Origin: Myxococcales bacterium
GTDB taxonomy: Bacteria > Myxococcota > Myxococcia > Myxococcales > JAKAPL01
Direction: 5' to 3'
DNA length: 33,478 nt
Assembly: GCA_021807105.1 (NCBI GenBank)
Contig: JAKAPL010000040.1
Location: 1-33,478 of the forward strand
Made by a program: the position numbers and the translations under genes. A model generated the notes under the pieces. The model did not search any database. It saw nothing but the letters and a program-made list of their open reading frames with translations, and was not told where the DNA came from. Within the stretch, counting starts at the first letter, position 1; each line of letters starts with the position of its first letter. This document shows positions 21,797 to 29,961 of this stretch, in pieces.

Positions 21797-22660
21797 TCAG
21801 GTGGGGGTCGAGAGATAACCGGCGTCGGGCCCGCGCGCCTGGAGCCGGCGGAGGCGATGGGCGGACCAGAGCGCGGCGCCGAGGGCGCCGGCCTGGACGG
21901 AGAGGGGGTGGGCGGCGACCTCGATCTTCGGGCCGCCGTCCTCGTCGAGGGCCCGCTCGATCTCCGCCGAGAGCCCCACGTCCGCGGCCAGCCCGCCGGT
22001 GAGCACGACCGGCCCCGCCGCGCGGACCATCCGCAGGAGCTTGGCGAGCCGCTGGGCGATCGACTCGTGGATGCCCCGGATGATCTCGGAGAGGGGGATC
22101 CCCCGCGAGACCATGTTGATCACGTCGGTCTCGGCGAGCACCGCGCAGATGCCCGAACAGACCTCGGCGCGGGTCGCCGAGCGCGACAGCGGCCCCACGT
22201 CCTCCAGCCGGATCCCAAGGTAGCGGGCGATGTTCTCGATGAACTGGCCGGTGCCGGAGGCGCATTGGCTGGTCATCCGGCTCGCCCGCACCCGGCTCTG
22301 CTCATCGATCACCATGACCCGCGCGTGGAGGGCGCCGAGGTCGGCGACCGAACGGGCGCCGGGGAGCAGGAACGTGGCCCCGCGCGCGTGGGTGGTCATC
22401 CCGTAGAAGTGGCCGTCGCGAAAGGCAACCGCGTCCCCATCCCCGGTCGAGGCGACGTAGGCCACGTCCTTGCGGGTGAGGCCCGCCGCCTGGCAGGCCC
22501 GCTCGTAGGCCAGCTCGGCGACGCGCCCTGGATCGCGCCGCAGGAGGCGCTCGCGATGCGTCCCGAGGACCGTGGTCTTTGCCACCCCCGTGCTGCAGAC
22601 GATCGCCGCCTTGACGGCGCCGGTGCCGACGTCGATCCCCGCGGTGACGAGGTCGGCCAT
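21797..22660 (-). CDS. bcrD: Benzoyl-CoA reductase, subunit D (BcrD/BadG type)
   Basis: A 287-aa ATPase subunit of class I benzoyl-CoA reductase, the size of known BcrD/BadG. It has the actin/Hsp70-like fold of the BcrAD/HgdC family: phosphate loop GIDVGTGAVKAAI (8-20) and adenosine-site VLTGGLAADVG. C133 (SQCASGTGQF) and C172 (GICAVLAE) are the two Cys that, with two from BcrA, hold the bridging [4Fe-4S] cluster. ATP hydrolysis by the A/D pair drives low-potential electrons to the B/C catalytic subunits for two-electron dearomatisation of benzoyl-CoA. The start ATG follows GGGAGG, 3 bp after the bcrA stop. Confidence 0.93.
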   Translation of the reverse strand: MADLVTAGIDVGTGAVKAAIVCSTGVAKTTVLGTHRERLLRRDPGRVAELAYERACQAAGLTRKDVAYVASTGDGDAVAFRDGHFYGMTTHARGATFLLPGARSVADLGALHARVMVIDEQSRVRASRMTSQCASGTGQFIENIARYLGIRLEDVGPLSRSATRAEVCSGICAVLAETDVINMVSRGIPLSEIIRGIHESIAQRLAKLLRMVRAAGPVVLTGGLAADVGLSAEIERALDEDGGPKIEVAAHPLSVQAGALGAALWSAHRLRRLQARGPDAGYLSTPT

Positions 22661-22663
22661 CCG

Positions 22664-23998
22664 CTATCCTCCCGTCCGGGCGATCGCCGGCGCCCGCTTG
22701 CCGCGCGCCGGGACGGGCATCTCGCCCCCGCCGCGATGGGCGAAGAGGGCCGCGCCGAGGGCGCCGGTGTAGATCGAATCCGGGTGGATGTTGAGGGTCC
22801 GGTCCCCGTAATGCTCGGCGACGAGCGACTTCAACTCGTGGACGACGGCCGCGTTCTTCGCGACCCCGCCGGTGAAGGTCAGCTCCTCGAAGACGCCGCC
22901 CGATCGAGAGAGCAGGCTCATCGCGCGCAGGAGGATCGCCCGGTGGAGCCCGAGGAGGATGTTCTCCCGCCGTTCGCCGAGGGCGAGCAGTTCGCGCAGC
23001 TCGACGCCGGCGAAGACGGTGCAGGTCGAGGAGATCTTGACCGCCCGGGTCGCCTGGAGCGCGAGCGGGCCCAGCTCGTGCAGGCCGAGGTTCATCTCCT
23101 CAGCGATGTAACCGAGGTAGCGGCCGCAGCCCGCGGCGCAGCGGTCGTTCATCTGGAAGTTCTGGACGAGGCCGTTCTCGTCGAGCTGGATCGCCTTGGT
23201 GTCCTGACCGCCGATGTCGAGCACCGTCCGCGTCTTCGGGTAGAGGGCGTGCGCGCCGAGGCCGTGGCAGAGGATCTCGCTGCGGATCTGCTCCTTCGGG
23301 AACGGGAGCCGCTGGCGGCCGTAGCCGGTGCCGACGTACGTCGCGACCTCCAGGGCCCCGTCGAGCCTGCCCCAGGCCTGCTCGATCCCGTCGCGGTCAG
23401 CGGCCGCGAGGCCCGCGCGGTCGAGCGCGCGGGAGAGCCGCCGGTCCACGCCGGAGGGCTCCTCCCCGTTCTCGACCTCCACGATGGCCTGGTCGAAGGC
23501 CGACGCCGCGACGTCGTAGGCGAGCCGCTGCTCCTGCGCCGCGGCCGTCGCGTCGGCGAAGAAGCGGGCGGAGGCGAGGTCGCGGAAGAAACGGCTCCGG
23601 TCGTCCGACAACGGGCCGAAGGCCGCGTCGGCGTCCGCCTCGATCCCGGCGAAGAGCTGCTCGACGGCCCGCGCGTCCTTCCCGCTCCCGTTCTTCCCGG
23701 AAAGCTCGACGACCCGCTCCCCCAACGCTCCGAGCCGCTCGACGCAGTGGGCGACGACCCAGGCGCGGCGCAGCGCTCGGATCAGCTCGGCCGCGCGGGC
23801 GCCCTGGCCCACGGAGAGGGCGCGCTCGAGTAGGGTGAAGCGGGCGTCGTCGAGCGCCTCGACCCGGGCGACGGCAGCCGCCACGTCGTAGTTCGACCGG
23901 GTGTTCGTGAGGCCGCGGCCGAGGACACGCTCGCCCTCGTCGAGGACGACGGCCTTGCTCGTGGTGGACCCGAGGTCGACGCCGACGAAGAGCGCCAC
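22664..23998 (-). CDS. bcrA: Benzoyl-CoA reductase, subunit A (BcrA/BadF type)
   Basis: A 444-aa partner ATPase subunit, matching the length of BcrA/BadF. The phosphate loop is GVDLGSTTSKAVVLDE (6-21). DIGGQDTKAI (261-270) is the second phosphate motif, and C287 (NDRCAAGCGR) and C326 (SSTCTVFAG) are the iron-sulfur ligands. TFTGGVAKN forms the adenosine site. An insertion of about 150 residues between the first two motifs (about 55-215) distinguishes A from D and is normal for BcrA. The start is GTG at 23998 with a GGGGAGGG ribosome site. It follows the bcrB stop by 3 bp and precedes bcrD by 3 bp. Relatedness to 2-hydroxyglutaryl-CoA dehydratase activators is expected, but the context fixes the assignment. 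Confidence 0.93.
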   Translation of the reverse strand: MALFVGVDLGSTTSKAVVLDEGERVLGRGLTNTRSNYDVAAAVARVEALDDARFTLLERALSVGQGARAAELIRALRRAWVVAHCVERLGALGERVVELSGKNGSGKDARAVEQLFAGIEADADAAFGPLSDDRSRFFRDLASARFFADATAAAQEQRLAYDVAASAFDQAIVEVENGEEPSGVDRRLSRALDRAGLAAADRDGIEQAWGRLDGALEVATYVGTGYGRQRLPFPKEQIRSEILCHGLGAHALYPKTRTVLDIGGQDTKAIQLDENGLVQNFQMNDRCAAGCGRYLGYIAEEMNLGLHELGPLALQATRAVKISSTCTVFAGVELRELLALGERRENILLGLHRAILLRAMSLLSRSGGVFEELTFTGGVAKNAAVVHELKSLVAEHYGDRTLNIHPDSIYTGALGAALFAHRGGGEMPVPARGKRAPAIARTGG

Positions 23999-24001
23999 GG
24001 C

Positions 24002-25246
24002 TCAGGCCCTCCCCTTCCGCTGCGCGATCATCTGGAGGTAGCTCTCGATCCGGTTCTTGATGTTCGCCTGGCTGTAGTAGCGCGGGTCCACCAGGTCGGT
24101 CTCGATGAAGCCGCCGGGGACGCCCGTCTTCTTCTCCACCTCCCGCATCATCACGAGCTGCCCCACGGAGAACGAGTTGCAGCTCTTGAGCGAGTTGATC
24201 ACGAACCCGTCCGCGTGGAAGTCGCGCACGTAGGAGGCGAGCAGGTCGACGCGCGCGGGCAGGGAGCGGTTCGTGTAGCAGCCGAGGCAGTAGTCGGCGA
24301 GGGAGAGGAGCGGATCCTCCGCCCGCCCGTGCCGGAACCCGTCGTCGTAGAGACCGCCGACCTTGGTGTAGGTCGAGGCGACGACGACCGCGCCCTCGTC
24401 GTAGAAGATCCGCCAGAAGTCGCGGAAGTGGGTCCAGTTCGGCGGGCCCTCGACCACGAGGCGGAATCGCTCCTCGGCGAGGACGCCGTTCGGCATGATC
24501 GGCCCCTCGCGCCGGTCGAGTCGGGCGGCGACCTCCTGCCGCAGCGCCTGATAATACTCCTCGCACTCCAGGGTGCCGCGGAAGGCGGTGAAGATCGGCC
24601 CGACGTAGTAGACGCCGCCGAAGTAGGCGTCGATGGGCGAGGGGGTGTTGCGCGCGCTGTCCAGGACCCAGACGAGATCGTCCTCGGCCCGCGCCGAACG
24701 CGCGAGCAGCGCCGAGAGCTCGTCCAGGTCGAGCTTCTTCCCGGTGACCTTCTCGAGCTTGGGGATGACCTCGTCCCGGAGCTGCGCGGCCACGTAGCGG
24801 CGCATGTCCTCGGTGATCCCGCCGTCCGCCTGGTAGGGCACGTGGAGCATCGCGATCTCGCAGCCGTACTCCTTCTGGAGCAGCTCGAACCACTTCATGA
24901 AGGTGAAGCAGCCGGTGTACGAGAGCAGCAGGAGGTCCGGCGGCGGCAGCTTCTCCCCGGTCGGCCCGATGTTGCCCGCCGCGAGCATGCCGATGTCGCA
25001 CTTCACGTAGGAGCAGACGTCCTCGTTGTGGCCGAGCCGCTCGGCCTCGCGGACGTAGCCGTCGCTCTTCTGCCGCATCGCCGACTGGAGCGCGTTGACC
25101 TCGGGGTAGACGCCGAGCGCGCCGGCCGCCCGGATCAGCTCGGTCAGGTTGCCCGGGACGAACGTGTAGGCGACCTTGAGGCCGGTCTCCCGGGCATGAG
25201 CGAGCTCGCTGAAGTAGCCGGCGAGCATCGCCTTCTGCCGCTCCAT
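24002..25246 (-). CDS. bcrB: Benzoyl-CoA reductase, subunit B (BcrB/BadE type)
   Basis: One of the two subunits forming the catalytic module where benzoyl-CoA is reduced to cyclohexa-1,5-diene-1-carbonyl-CoA. It belongs to the HgdB/HgdC-type 2-hydroxyacyl-CoA dehydratase D family: KVAYTFVPGNLTELIRAAG near the N-terminus, conserved Cys in DVCSYVKCDIG, SYTGCFTFMKW, YCLGCYTNRS and LKSCNSFS, and GFIETDLVDPRYYSQANIKNRIESY at the end. The ATG at 25246 (AGGA seven bases upstream) gives 414 aa. An upstream in-frame GTG at 25372 gives 456 aa and overlaps the stop of the small frame before it in a GTGA. Known BcrB/BadE proteins fall between these lengths, so the start is open. Confidence 0.93.
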   Translation of the reverse strand: MERQKAMLAGYFSELAHARETGLKVAYTFVPGNLTELIRAAGALGVYPEVNALQSAMRQKSDGYVREAERLGHNEDVCSYVKCDIGMLAAGNIGPTGEKLPPPDLLLLSYTGCFTFMKWFELLQKEYGCEIAMLHVPYQADGGITEDMRRYVAAQLRDEVIPKLEKVTGKKLDLDELSALLARSARAEDDLVWVLDSARNTPSPIDAYFGGVYYVGPIFTAFRGTLECEEYYQALRQEVAARLDRREGPIMPNGVLAEERFRLVVEGPPNWTHFRDFWRIFYDEGAVVVASTYTKVGGLYDDGFRHGRAEDPLLSLADYCLGCYTNRSLPARVDLLASYVRDFHADGFVINSLKSCNSFSVGQLVMMREVEKKTGVPGGFIETDLVDPRYYSQANIKNRIESYLQMIAQRKGRA

Positions 25247-25368
25247 CGACACATCCTTTTGGACCCGGGGGCTGCCCTGTGCCCGCCCTTCGGGCATCCC
25301 TCCCCCGGCGCCGCGGGCAGCGGTCTCCCCGGGGACGGGGACGGCGCTCGCCTCGGCGACCGGGAGCT

Positions 25369-25518
25369 TCACGCGACCCCCTGGGGCATCGGCAGGACGA
25401 AGGCCTCTCCCCCGCCGGAGCGAGGCCAGCCCGGATCGCGCGTCCCGCCGCAACGGCGCGCGCGGCCCCGCCCCACCTCGCGGTTCTTCGTGACGGCGTC
25501 GTGCCGGGCGACCTTCAC
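25369..25518 (-). CDS. Possible 49-aa small ORF between bcrC and bcrB
   Basis: The gap between bcrC and the ATG of bcrB holds a GTG frame of 49 codons. Its GTG overlaps the bcrC stop as GTGA (25515-25518), and its own TGA overlaps a GTG that is in frame with bcrB, again as GTGA (25369-25372). The start is preceded by GGGGGGAAGC. The peptide is basic, with one Cys and a VKVARHDAVTKNREVG beginning, and resembles no ferredoxin. Both overlaps could be chance in this GC-rich sequence, so it is listed with low confidence. Confidence 0.25.
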   Translation of the reverse strand: MKVARHDAVTKNREVGRGRARRCGGTRDPGWPRSGGGEAFVLPMPQGVA

Positions 25519-26774
25519 GCTTCCCCCCAGAGCTTGATCGAGTCGGAGAAGGTCCCGGCCTGCTCGCGGATGGACTGGAACTGGCCGGTGTTCTCCGCGT
25601 ACTTGAAGGTGATGAACGGGATGTTGGCCTCGGAGAGCGACTTCTGGAGCGGCGGCTGATCGAGCAGCGCCGGATCGCAGAAGGAGGGGGCGGCGAAGAC
25701 GACCCCGTCCGCCTTGAGCGCACGGACCCGGCGCACGAGGTCCTCCCCTCGCCGGCCGTCGGGTTGATAGCGCGTCGAAGCCACGAGGCTCTTTCCTATA
25801 TAGGCGCGGGCGAGCGCGCCATACGGATCGCCGCCGCCATCCGACCCGGGGGGCCCGTGCGGGCCGCCCTTCGGGCCGTCCACCGGCGCCGCCGACTCTT
25901 CGGCCACGCTCCCCCGCCCCTCCTCGAGTGCCAGCACGTCCCCCTCGACCCAGCGCGCGCCGAGGAAGAGATCGTCGTCGACGACGTAGCAGCCGCTCCG
26001 TTCGAGCGTTCTCAAGAGCCCGAGCGGCGGCTGCTCGCAGAAGGCGCCCACGACCACGACCCGGATCCGATCCTCCGGCTTGCGCGCCCGGCCCGCGACC
26101 GCGGCCGTGTACGCCTCGACGAGCTCGGTGTGCGCCTCCACGGGGAGGACCGCCCCCGCCCGCATGAGGAGGTAGGTCTCGTCGAGCGCAACGAGCCAGG
26201 GCGCGCCGGCGCGCACGGCCCAGAGCGCGGCGATCGCCCGCCGGTTCCGGTCGTAGCGCCGGATCGACTCCGCGAGCGCTTCGTCGCCCGGAGCCTCCCG
26301 TCCCGCGAGCCGGGCGATCTCCGCCGCGAGCGCCACGAGGTCGCGCCGGTAGAACGCCCCGCCGGTGCCCTCGTCCATCGCCTGCGGCAGGTCGAGGTAG
26401 CGGATGTACTTGCCCCGGGTGGTCATCTGGAAGATGCCCGAGAGGTTGCGGATCACGTCGCAGGTGGAGGGGAAGACGAACCCGTCGAGGGCGTCGAGCC
26501 TGCCCGTGAGCGACAGCTCGACCATCGATCGCGGCAGGTGGCAGATGTAGCTCTGGAAGCTGGCGTCGCCCTTGACGATGTCGATCTGGTCGCCGCCGCC
26601 GAGCAGCGAGACCGGCAGCGCGCCCGCGGCGTGGACGATCTCGCGCGGCACGTAGACCGGGAGCAGGCCCACCGCCGGCCGGCCCGGGTGGGCGGCCTTC
26701 CACTCCCGCACCGACCCGAGCGAGAGGTCGGCGTAGAGCGCCTCGCAGCGCCGGACGATGGCCTCGGCCTCCAT
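25515..26774 (-). CDS. bcrC: Benzoyl-CoA reductase, subunit C (BcrC/BadD type)
   Basis: The second catalytic subunit of class I benzoyl-CoA reductase, homologous to BcrB and to 2-hydroxyglutaryl-CoA dehydratase subunits. Markers are GLLPVYVPREIVHAAGALPV (36-55), QSYICHLPRSMVEL with C78, FPSTCDVIRNLSG with C105, VVGAFCEQPPLGLLRTLE, GVVFAAPSFCDPALLDQP, and FKYAENTGQFQSIREQAGTFSDSI at the end. It has 419 residues, longer than the roughly 385-390 I expect for BcrC. The excess is a low-complexity Gly/Pro/Glu insertion at about 283-315. The ATG at 26774 lies 3 bp after the dch stop with no clear ribosome site, which suggests translational coupling. Confidence 0.93.
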   Translation of the reverse strand: MEAEAIVRRCEALYADLSLGSVREWKAAHPGRPAVGLLPVYVPREIVHAAGALPVSLLGGGDQIDIVKGDASFQSYICHLPRSMVELSLTGRLDALDGFVFPSTCDVIRNLSGIFQMTTRGKYIRYLDLPQAMDEGTGGAFYRRDLVALAAEIARLAGREAPGDEALAESIRRYDRNRRAIAALWAVRAGAPWLVALDETYLLMRAGAVLPVEAHTELVEAYTAAVAGRARKPEDRIRVVVVGAFCEQPPLGLLRTLERSGCYVVDDDLFLGARWVEGDVLALEEGRGSVAEESAAPVDGPKGGPHGPPGSDGGGDPYGALARAYIGKSLVASTRYQPDGRRGEDLVRRVRALKADGVVFAAPSFCDPALLDQPPLQKSLSEANIPFITFKYAENTGQFQSIREQAGTFSDSIKLWGEA

Positions 26775-26777
26775 GGT

Positions 26778-27599
26778 CTAGACGGCCCCGCGGTCGGCGG
26801 CCCAGCGCGCCGGCCGCTTCTCGAGGAACGCGGCGATCCCCTCCCGGCCGTCGGCGCTCTCGGCCACCTCGTCGAGATAGAGCCGTTCGAGCTGCGCGAG
26901 GCGCGCCGCCGCCTCCCCGGCGAGCTCCCCGCGGGCTGCCCGCGTCGCCACGCGCAGCGAGGCCGGGGAGAGGGCGAAGAAGGATTCGCGCGCGAAGGCG
27001 GCCGCGCGCGAGGCCGGGTCCTCCTCCTCGCCGCAGAGGTCTTCCACGAGTCCCGCGCGAAGAGCCTCGGCCGCCGTCCACGACTTGCCCGAGAGCAGGA
27101 GCAGCTCCGCCGCCGCCTGGCCCACCCGCGGCGGCAGGAGCACGCTCGCGGCCGGCGCGAAGACCGCGAGCTTCACCTCCGGCTGGCCGAACTTCGCCCC
27201 CGGGTGTGCGAAGATCCGGCCCGCGCAGAGCGCGAGCTCCAGCCCCCCGCCGAGGCACTGCCCGCGCACCGCCGCGAGGACGGGCAGCGGCGTCGCGAGC
27301 ACCGTCCCGAGCATGGCGTGGAAGCGGGCGAGCATCGCGCGGACCTCGGGCGGCCGGTGCTCCTCGACCGAGGCCCCGAAGGAGAAGTGCGGCCCGGCGG
27401 CCTGAAGCAGGACGGCGCGCGCCATCGGCTCGGCCGCCGCCTCCGCGAACGCCGCCCGCAGCTCCTCCGTGACGGCCGCGCCGATCACGTTGCCCTTGCC
27501 CGCGTCCAGGGTGACGCGGGCGAGCTTCCTGCCCTCCTCGAAGGCGAGCCGGACGCTCCTGCCGTCCGGGGGAGCAGGGCGATCCTCCGGCGGGCTCAT
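26778..27599 (-). CDS. dch: Cyclohexa-1,5-diene-1-carbonyl-CoA hydratase
   Basis: A 273-aa crotonase-fold hydratase. In the benzoyl-CoA pathway it adds water to the cyclic dienoyl-CoA made by the reductase, giving 6-hydroxycyclohex-1-ene-1-carbonyl-CoA. FSFGASVEEH (72-81) and GQCLGGGLELAL (113-124) form the two oxyanion-hole segments, and KFGQPEVKLAVFAP (136-149) contributes the active-site Glu. The specific assignment comes from its place between oah and bcrC and from the FGASVEEH signature; by sequence alone it would be an enoyl-CoA hydratase. The ATG overlaps the oah stop as ATGA, with AAGGAGG upstream. bcrC starts 3 bp downstream. Confidence 0.88.
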   Translation of the reverse strand: MSPPEDRPAPPDGRSVRLAFEEGRKLARVTLDAGKGNVIGAAVTEELRAAFAEAAAEPMARAVLLQAAGPHFSFGASVEEHRPPEVRAMLARFHAMLGTVLATPLPVLAAVRGQCLGGGLELALCAGRIFAHPGAKFGQPEVKLAVFAPAASVLLPPRVGQAAAELLLLSGKSWTAAEALRAGLVEDLCGEEEDPASRAAAFARESFFALSPASLRVATRAARGELAGEAAARLAQLERLYLDEVAESADGREGIAAFLEKRPARWAADRGAV

Positions 27600-28714
27600 C
27601 CGCCCTCCTTTGGGTTTGCCCTCCGGACGCCGGCGCCCGGCGCGATGGCCGCGAACATCTCCTCGTCCCAGCTCTTGCCCTCGGCGAGCCGGCGGCGAAG
27701 CGCCACGAAGTCGATCTCGCGCGAGCCGGCGCCGCTCTGGAAGGCCGTGAAGCCCGCCCGCGCCTCGGTCAGCATGTTCAGGGCGAGCCAGGCGCGGCTC
27801 CCCTCCTTGTTCTTGTCCCAGTGCTCGAGCTTCTTCTGCCGGATCGACTCGACCGTCTTGGTCGTGCACTCGGGGAAGGTCATCAGGATCTTCCCAGCCA
27901 GCCGGTCGACCGCGGCGTCGAGCGGGGCCAAGTCGATCTCCCCCTTCGCGAGCAGCGCCTTGCCCCGCGCGAGCGCCTCGCCCGAGAGCGGCTCGCCGTA
28001 GACGATGCGCCCCATCCCGTCCGTCCACCGGCTCGTCTCGACGAGCGGGTTCGGCACGAGCTTGCCGTCCACCCGGAGCGCCGGGACGATCTCGGTCACG
28101 AGCCCGAGCCGCATCGCCTTGTGCGCGCTCCAAGGCTCGCAGGTCACGCAGGACTCCATCGCCCGCTCGATCCCCACGAACAGGTGGAGGAAGTCGGTGG
28201 AGCCGCCGATCGGCGCGCTGCCATGGCGCGGCCCCGCCTGTCCGAACCGGGCGAGATCCTGGGCGACGGAGAAGTCGCAGGCCATCCCGATCTCCTGCCC
28301 GCCGCCGACCCGGAGCCCGTTGACCCGGCAGATGACCGGCTTGTCGCAGGTGAGCAGGGAGGTCACCAGATCGTTGAAGAGCCGCATGTACTGCCGGTAC
28401 TCCTGCGGCCGGCCCGCGTAGACCTCGGCGTACTCGCGCGTGTTGCCGCCCGCGCAGAAGGCCCGCGTCCCCGCGCCGGTGAAGACGACGCAGACCGCCG
28501 CCCGGTCGTTGCTCGCCCGGCGGAAGGCGAGGATCAGCTCCTTGACCATCGCGGTCGTGTAGGCGTTCATCTCCTTCTCGTTCTGGAGGGTGATCCAGAC
28601 GTTGTGGAGCCCCTCGGCAACCGATCCGTCCGGCCGGTGCACGGGCCTCTCCTCGTAACCGATCCGCGAGAAGGGGGCATCGGGGGAAACGAGGTCGTGC
28701 TGGTTCAGGGTCAT
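27596..28714 (-). CDS. oah: 6-Oxocyclohex-1-ene-1-carbonyl-CoA hydrolase (ring-cleaving)
   Basis: A 372-aa crotonase-superfamily enzyme, also called BamA, that adds water to the conjugated double bond and hydrolytically opens the ring to 3-hydroxypimelyl-CoA. It is a widely used marker gene for anaerobic aromatic degradation. It is longer than ordinary crotonases, with the diagnostic segments WITLQNEKEMNAYTTAMVKE (40-59), FCAGGNTREYAEVYAGRPQEYRQYM, RVNGLRVGGGQEIGMACD and FGQAGPRHGSAPIGGSTDFL. The C-terminus includes FPECTTKTVESIRQKK and EHWDKNKEGSRAWLALNM. The ATG at 28714 follows GAGAGGAG. had ends 45 bp upstream and dch overlaps by 4 bp. Confidence 0.95.
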   Translation of the reverse strand: MTLNQHDLVSPDAPFSRIGYEERPVHRPDGSVAEGLHNVWITLQNEKEMNAYTTAMVKELILAFRRASNDRAAVCVVFTGAGTRAFCAGGNTREYAEVYAGRPQEYRQYMRLFNDLVTSLLTCDKPVICRVNGLRVGGGQEIGMACDFSVAQDLARFGQAGPRHGSAPIGGSTDFLHLFVGIERAMESCVTCEPWSAHKAMRLGLVTEIVPALRVDGKLVPNPLVETSRWTDGMGRIVYGEPLSGEALARGKALLAKGEIDLAPLDAAVDRLAGKILMTFPECTTKTVESIRQKKLEHWDKNKEGSRAWLALNMLTEARAGFTAFQSGAGSREIDFVALRRRLAEGKSWDEEMFAAIAPGAGVRRANPKEGG

Positions 28715-28759
28715 GTCGGGCTCCTCTCGTCTAGAATCGGGACATTCGACGGCTTCTGG

Positions 28760-29830
28760 TCAGGCGGGGACGAGGACGACGCGCTCGGCGATCTCGCCGC
28801 GGTGCACCGCCTCGATGATCTTCGGGGCCTCGGCGAGCGACTCCCGGCGGACGAGGCCGCGCACGCGCACCGTGCCCGCGGTCACGAGGGCGAGCGCCTC
28901 AGGGTAGAGCGCGGGCGCGCAGCCCCAGTTGCCGTACGCGGTCGCGTCGTACGCCATGAGGTTCGAGAGGCGGAAGGTCCCGGGCGCCGCCGTGTAGCCG
29001 ACGACCGAGATCGACCCGCCCGGGGTGAGCAGCGACCAGGCCAGCTCCTGCCCCGCGCGCGTGCCGCTCGTCTCCAGCACCCGCCAGCCGTCCGGGGCCG
29101 CGCCGGTCGCCCTGCACAGCTTCCGCAGCGCCGCCTTGATGTCCTTGGGATTCTCGGTCGCCGCGAGCGCCAGCGCCGCGCCGTATTCGACCGCGCGCGC
29201 GCGCCTCTCCTGCGTCACGTCGATCGCCGCGACCGCCGCCCCGGCCGCGCGGGCGATCTGGACCGCGTAGACGCCGACGCCGCCCGCGCCGACCACGATC
29301 GCGAGGTCGCCCGGCCCTACCTGCGCGCGCCGGACGGCTTGCAGCGGCGTCGTCACCGCGTCGGCGACGACCGCCAACTCCCAGAGCTCGAGTCCGCCGG
29401 CGCCCGGGGGTGGCTCTCCCGCGCCGATCTCCGAGAGCCAGCGGGCCGGGACCTCCACGTGCGAGGCGAAGCCGCCGTCCTCGTCGTTGCCCGGCATGAG
29501 CGAGGCGCGGCAGGCCGTCGGGCGCCCCGCCCGGCACCAGCGGCACCGCCCGCAGGGGGAGACCGCCGGGACGAGGACCCGCCGGCCGTTCCACTCGCCC
29601 GCGCCGTCACCGGCCGCGACGACCGTGCCCACGATCTCGTGGCCGAGCACGAGCGGGAACGGGTGCTGGGTCGGGACGCCGTCGTAGAGGTAGCCCAGAT
29701 CGGTGTGGCAGATGCCGCAGCCCGCGACCGCGACGAGCACCCGCCCGGGGCCCGGCACACCCGCGCGCGCTTCGAAGCTCTCGAGCTTTCCCGGACCGAC
29801 GGCGCGCCATCCGCGAATCGTGAGGTCCAT
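28760..29830 (-). CDS. had: 6-Hydroxycyclohex-1-ene-1-carbonyl-CoA dehydrogenase
   Basis: A 356-aa zinc-dependent medium-chain alcohol dehydrogenase that oxidises the 6-hydroxy intermediate to 6-oxocyclohex-1-ene-1-carbonyl-CoA with NAD+. Catalytic zinc ligands lie in CGICHTDLGYLYDG (C41) and LGHEIVG (H64). The structural zinc site is C93, C96, C99 and C107, and the Rossmann loop is VVGAGGVGVYAVQIAR (179-194). The ATG at 29830 starts the family's first strand (MDLTIRGWRAV); the frame is open far upstream only because of the repeat array. No ribosome site is visible, and a promoter lies immediately upstream. It is the first gene of the operon and is preceded by the second 21-bp array. Confidence 0.92.
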   Translation of the reverse strand: MDLTIRGWRAVGPGKLESFEARAGVPGPGRVLVAVAGCGICHTDLGYLYDGVPTQHPFPLVLGHEIVGTVVAAGDGAGEWNGRRVLVPAVSPCGRCRWCRAGRPTACRASLMPGNDEDGGFASHVEVPARWLSEIGAGEPPPGAGGLELWELAVVADAVTTPLQAVRRAQVGPGDLAIVVGAGGVGVYAVQIARAAGAAVAAIDVTQERRARAVEYGAALALAATENPKDIKAALRKLCRATGAAPDGWRVLETSGTRAGQELAWSLLTPGGSISVVGYTAAPGTFRLSNLMAYDATAYGNWGCAPALYPEALALVTAGTVRVRGLVRRESLAEAPKIIEAVHRGEIAERVVLVPA

Positions 29831-29840
29831 AGTCCGGAGG

Positions 29841-29870
29841 GATATACGCCGGCTCCCCGAGGCCCGTAAA
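29841..29870 (-). promoter_or_regulatory. Promoter of the benzoyl-CoA degradation operon
   Basis: On the minus strand TTTACG (29865-29870) and TATATC (29841-29846) are 18 bp apart, each 4/6 to consensus. The -10 ends 10 bp before the had ATG, so the leader would be about 4 nt or absent. No operator-like palindrome is obvious beside it, and no regulator gene is adjacent. Confidence 0.5.
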
Positions 29871-29961
29871 GCCCCGGGGCCGCGAGGGGCCACCCCGCTT
29901 GCCGGACGCTCGCCGCTGGCACCCATCCGGTAACCCCGTCTGATCCATCCTTCCCGGCCCT

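Noticed and set aside
25373-25514. A ferredoxin gene between bcrC and bcrB
   Set aside because: The frame here has a single Cys and none of the CxxCxxC spacing needed for iron-sulfur binding.
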